Shown here one piece after another: positions 6,839 through 8,023 of a stretch of DNA of 8,023 bases (position 1 is the stretch's first letter; every line of letters begins with the position of its first letter). The notes beneath the pieces were generated by a model. It was given only the letters and a program-made list of their open reading frames with translations. It had not been told where the DNA came from and made no database searches. Source of the DNA: Lachnospiraceae bacterium (lineage in GTDB: Bacteria > Bacillota_A > Clostridia > Lachnospirales > Lachnospiraceae); contig JAGACI010000088.1 of the NCBI GenBank assembly GCA_017614185.1, positions 1 through 8,023 on the forward strand, read 5' to 3'. The translations under genes were made by a program, and so were the position numbers.

Positions 6839-8023
6839 CTACGCAAACATATCGATTCCGGCATTAATCCAGTCAACGATAGGCTGTGAACTCATTCCAA
6901 GGAAGAAGTTAAGAATAATAAAGCAGATACATGTTATCGCATATACCTTCTCCTGCTTCATGGTGATGATATCTCCCTCTTCCTCTGTGGGAGTATAGAT
7001 TCTTATTACCGTCTTCATGAAATATATTGCGTTAAGTATCGTACTGATTGCCAAAACTATTAATGCAGGAAGCATCTTTCTTTGATTAAGAACCGAAGCC
7101 TGCGCAAATAAAAGTTTACTTATAAATCCGGAAAAAAGCGGTACGCCGACCATTGATAAGGCTCCGACCGTAAATGTCACTCCCGCAATCTTATGTCTGT
7201 ATCCGCTTCCTGTTAATTCAGCAAAATGTCGGCTTCCCTTTGAGACATCTGTAAGACCGATTGCGCCGATAAAGAGCATCGACTTGGTTGCCGCATGAGA
7301 TAAAATGTGGAAAATGGAAGCAAGCATTGCATACTTGGTTCCAAGTCCGATACCCATGTAGATGTATCCAATCTGTGCTACCGATGAGTAAGCAATCATT
7401 CTTCGGATATCGTTCTCTCTTATCGCGGAAAGTGAACCCATAATCATTCCCGCAAGTCCGAATACAAAGACGACATCAATAATCCTTGAAGCTCTGTAAA
7501 CCTCAAAGCCGATTACTCTGTAGATGATTTTGATTAGAAGGATAATATAGCCTTTGCTTACAAGTGATGAAAGAATCGCAGCACTTGAAACAGTCGAGTA
7601 TCCGTAAGCATCCGCAACCCATGTGTGGAACGGGAAAAGCGCACTCTTCATCGCAAGACCGCAGGTTAAAAGGATGATTGTAACCGTAAGCGGAACGCTG
7701 TACTCGCCCGCATTGTAAAGCGATGAAACAGCATCCTTAATATTGCTCATAAGAAGATGACCTGTGATGTCGTAGAGCATACAGATTCCCATGAGCAAAA
7801 GACCTGAACCAAGAAGGCTCATGATCATATACCTGACCGCAGCCTCAATGGTTCTTCCGTTTTGACGGATCATTATGAGACCGCAGGCTGAAATCGTATT
7901 TATCTCAACAAATACATAAGCTGTGAAAAGGTCGTTTGTGTAGATGAGAGCAAGAAGTGAAGCAAGCATCAAATCCACAAGAATGTAGTAGAGGTTGTGT
8001 TTCTCCTCAACCACTTCTCCAAG
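6839..8023 (-). CDS. Complex I antiporter-like subunit (MrpD/MbhH/NuoN-type), 5'-truncated at window edge
   Basis: The frame is open to the right edge, with 394 residues visible (numbered here from base 8023) before the TAG at 6841-6839. About 90-100 N-terminal residues, corresponding to the first three or four helices, are missing compared with the 487-491-residue paralogs. Conserved residues are E40 (AYVFVEINTISA, TM5), K126 (GLAMKSALFPFHTWV, TM7), K157 (SSLVSKGY, TM8), H243 and K247 (LSHAATKSMLF, TM11) and K303 (SGFISKLLFAQA, TM12). The post-TM7 loop is ADAYGYSTVSSAAILSSLV, different from the other three, and KGSRHFAELTGSG (262-274) is typical of MrpD/MbhH-like proteins. It is the first visible gene of the operon and is followed after 18 nt by the next antiporter gene. 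The GTG at 8014 falls in the middle of the conserved region and is not the start. It is expected to be an ion-conducting membrane-arm subunit. Confidence 0.88.
   Translation of the reverse strand, partial: LGEVVEEKHNLYYILVDLMLASLLALIYTNDLFTAYVFVEINTISACGLIMIRQNGRTIEAAVRYMIMSLLGSGLLLMGICMLYDITGHLLMSNIKDAVSSLYNAGEYSVPLTVTIILLTCGLAMKSALFPFHTWVADAYGYSTVSSAAILSSLVSKGYIILLIKIIYRVIGFEVYRASRIIDVVFVFGLAGMIMGSLSAIRENDIRRMIAYSSVAQIGYIYMGIGLGTKYAMLASIFHILSHAATKSMLFIGAIGLTDVSKGSRHFAELTGSGYRHKIAGVTFTVGALSMVGVPLFSGFISKLLFAQASVLNQRKMLPALIVLAISTILNAIYFMKTVIRIYTPTEEEGDIITMKQEKVYAITCICFIILNFFLGMSSQPIVDWINAGIDMFA

Noticed and set aside
8012..8014. GTG at 8014 as the start of the first antiporter gene
   Set aside because: The frame stays open to the window edge (Leu-Gly-Glu before it) and the conserved fold needs about 90 more N-terminal residues, so the gene is cut by the window.
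1810..8023. Naming the operon as nuo, mrp, hyf or ech
   Set aside because: Only antiporter-like subunits are visible. The genes that separate these complexes lie outside the window, so no gene symbol was assigned.

Overview
The window reads as a moderately AT-rich chromosomal segment of an anaerobic Firmicute, most likely a clostridial or Lachnospiraceae-type organism. The reasons are the strong GGGAGG-type ribosome binding sites, the short gene spacing, the compact U-tract terminators, and an SLC45/GPH-like sugar carrier next to a run of complex I-type antiporter subunits. No 16S rRNA or other taxonomic marker is present, so the organism is an inference.

Layout: bases 1-272 hold the 3' end of a plus-strand gene that looks like a small P-loop kinase. 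It converges on everything else, and a perfect 9-bp hairpin at 280-301 works as a terminator in both directions. A minus-strand MFS transporter of the SLC45/GPH sugar-symporter type occupies 321-1733. From the right edge down to 1810, four consecutive minus-strand genes encode NuoL/M/N-type (Proton_antipo_M) membrane subunits, spaced 18, 15 and 1 nt apart. In transcription order they are a 5'-truncated subunit (6839-8023), two sister subunits (5357-6820 and 3866-5341), and a longer NuoL-like subunit with a C-terminal extension (1810-3864).

How they work together: each of the four paralogs keeps the ion-translocation residues of complex I antiporter subunits (TM5 Glu, TM7 Lys, TM8 Lys, TM11 His, TM12 Lys). 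Together they look like most of the ion-pumping membrane arm of one complex. Candidates are a Mrp-linked energy-converting hydrogenase or hydrogenase-related complex (Ech/Mbh/Ehr type), a Hyf-like complex, or a multi-subunit cation/proton antiporter. No redox subunit (NuoB/C/D/H/I-like) or small Mrp subunit lies in the window, so the complex cannot be named from here. The gene cluster continues beyond the right edge.

The most distinctive non-coding feature is the 76-bp gap at 1734-1809. A terminator-like structure for the antiporter operon, a predicted promoter for the MFS gene and the MFS ribosome binding site are superimposed there. Read-through RNA would be expected to pair the MFS Shine-Dalgarno into the stem, whereas RNA started at the local promoter would leave it free. 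No insertion sequence, tRNA, rRNA or CRISPR array was seen, and no gene-free stretch exceeds 300 bases.
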